Source: Desulfomicrobium apsheronum
Lineage (GTDB): Bacteria > Desulfobacterota > Desulfovibrionia > Desulfovibrionales > Desulfomicrobiaceae
Direction: 5' to 3'
Assembly: GCF_900114115.1 (NCBI RefSeq)
Contig: NZ_FORX01000025.1
Span: forward strand, 1-54,128
DNA: 54,128 nt
Under the pieces are notes generated by a model. The model saw nothing but the letters and a program-made list of their open reading frames with translations, searched no databases and was not told where the DNA came from. Position 1 is the stretch's first letter. Each line of letters begins with the position of its first letter. A program made the translations under genes and the position numbers. This document shows, one piece after another, positions 53,847 through 54,128 of this stretch.

Positions 53847-54107
53847 GCGGTCTCCTCAGTTATGGCTTGGAATCAGTGAACATCGATTTTGCCATGTACG
53901 ACAGTGGACAAAAATATCAGATCGCTCAACTCAAATCACCGACTATGCACCGCAGCCGCGAAGCACTCCAAATTTCTCAAAGATAAAAGACTTGGAGAAA
54001 TAGTAGATTATATCATTTGAGTTTCTTATTTTGTTTGTAACCTTCCCGTAAAACAGGGCCATTGAAAAATAGAGATTTCTGGTAAAGATTGCCTCACGGA
54101 GGGCAAG
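53847..54107. other. intergenic region before a probable insertion sequence
   Basis: No gene is seen. Base composition becomes AT-rich toward 54000-54080. The sequence after about 54040 may include the left end of the insertion sequence whose gene begins at 54108, but its inverted repeat cannot be fixed because the other end is outside the window. Confidence 0.4.
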
Positions 54108-54128
54108 ATGAAGAAATCTCGATTTTCG
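54108..54128 (+). mobile_element. probable start of an IS3-family transposase orfA (cut by window edge)
   Basis: Only seven codons are present, MKKSRFS, preceded by GGAGGG at 54098-54103. This is the usual first stretch of IS3-family OrfA (MKKSRFSESQI-type). The assignment depends on these few residues and on the accessory character of the neighbouring DNA. Confidence 0.4.

Overview
The window reads as chromosomal DNA of a GC-rich Gram-negative deltaproteobacterium, most likely a sulfate reducer of the order Desulfovibrionales (Desulfomicrobium-like). This is inferred from the gene content: an rpoH-type sigma factor cotranscribed with pentose-phosphate genes, a DUF4390-NtrY-NtrX cluster, a MetH without its reactivation domain, paired YeeE/YedE half-size transporters, and rpsF-rpsR-rplI-dnaB order. 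No rRNA, tRNA or CRISPR array was seen.

Layout. 1-6136: the 3' part of a very large RTX/cadherin-like secreted protein, followed by a TolC-family outer-membrane channel, pointing to type I secretion of an adhesin. 6137-7007: no convincing gene. 7008-8080: two overlapping YeeE/YedE sulfur-transport genes. 8081-8536: a repeat-rich convergent intergenic region. 8537-16580 (minus strand): a tightly packed unit running rpoH, HD-domain protein, TPR lipoprotein, LolB-like lipoprotein, coiled-coil protein, rpiB, tkt, glpX, with a sigma70-like promoter before rpoH and a terminator after glpX. 16792-21418 (plus): metH, a short N-acetylglutamate synthase, hpt and a zinc-ribbon/DUF3426 membrane protein, ended by a terminator lying directly against the start of radA (21472-22803).

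23037-26762 (minus): nnr, CBS protein, tsaE and rarA. 27030-30805 (plus): potABCD polyamine importer with its own terminator, then a 63-residue unknown protein, an L-cysteine desulfidase-like enzyme and UDP-glucose dehydrogenase. 34053-36122 (minus): a natural SucC-SucD fusion. 36314-40494 (plus): DUF4390-NtrY-NtrX. 40523-44265 (minus): a second sigma54 two-component pair whose kinase carries an ABC-type substrate-binding sensor. 44411-46934: rpsF-rpsR-rplI-dnaB with a structured leader. 46974-48266: phenylacetate-CoA ligase. 48342-51803: an AAA-TM-SPOR protein, an EamA exporter and a ferredoxin-like Fe-S protein. 51954-54128: a broken AlbA_2/ATPase gene with an in-frame stop and heptad repeats, and the probable first codons of an IS3-family transposase at the edge; this end looks like accessory DNA.

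The least explained signal is a repeat of about 170 bp present twice (8216-8381 and 22840-23013). Each copy lies between two convergent genes, and its 12-bp inner stem is conserved through compensatory base changes. Other points worth a second look are the duplicated 3' end of the RTX gene, the nonsense-split AlbA_2 gene, the terminator abutting radA, and the rpoH-to-glpX operon.
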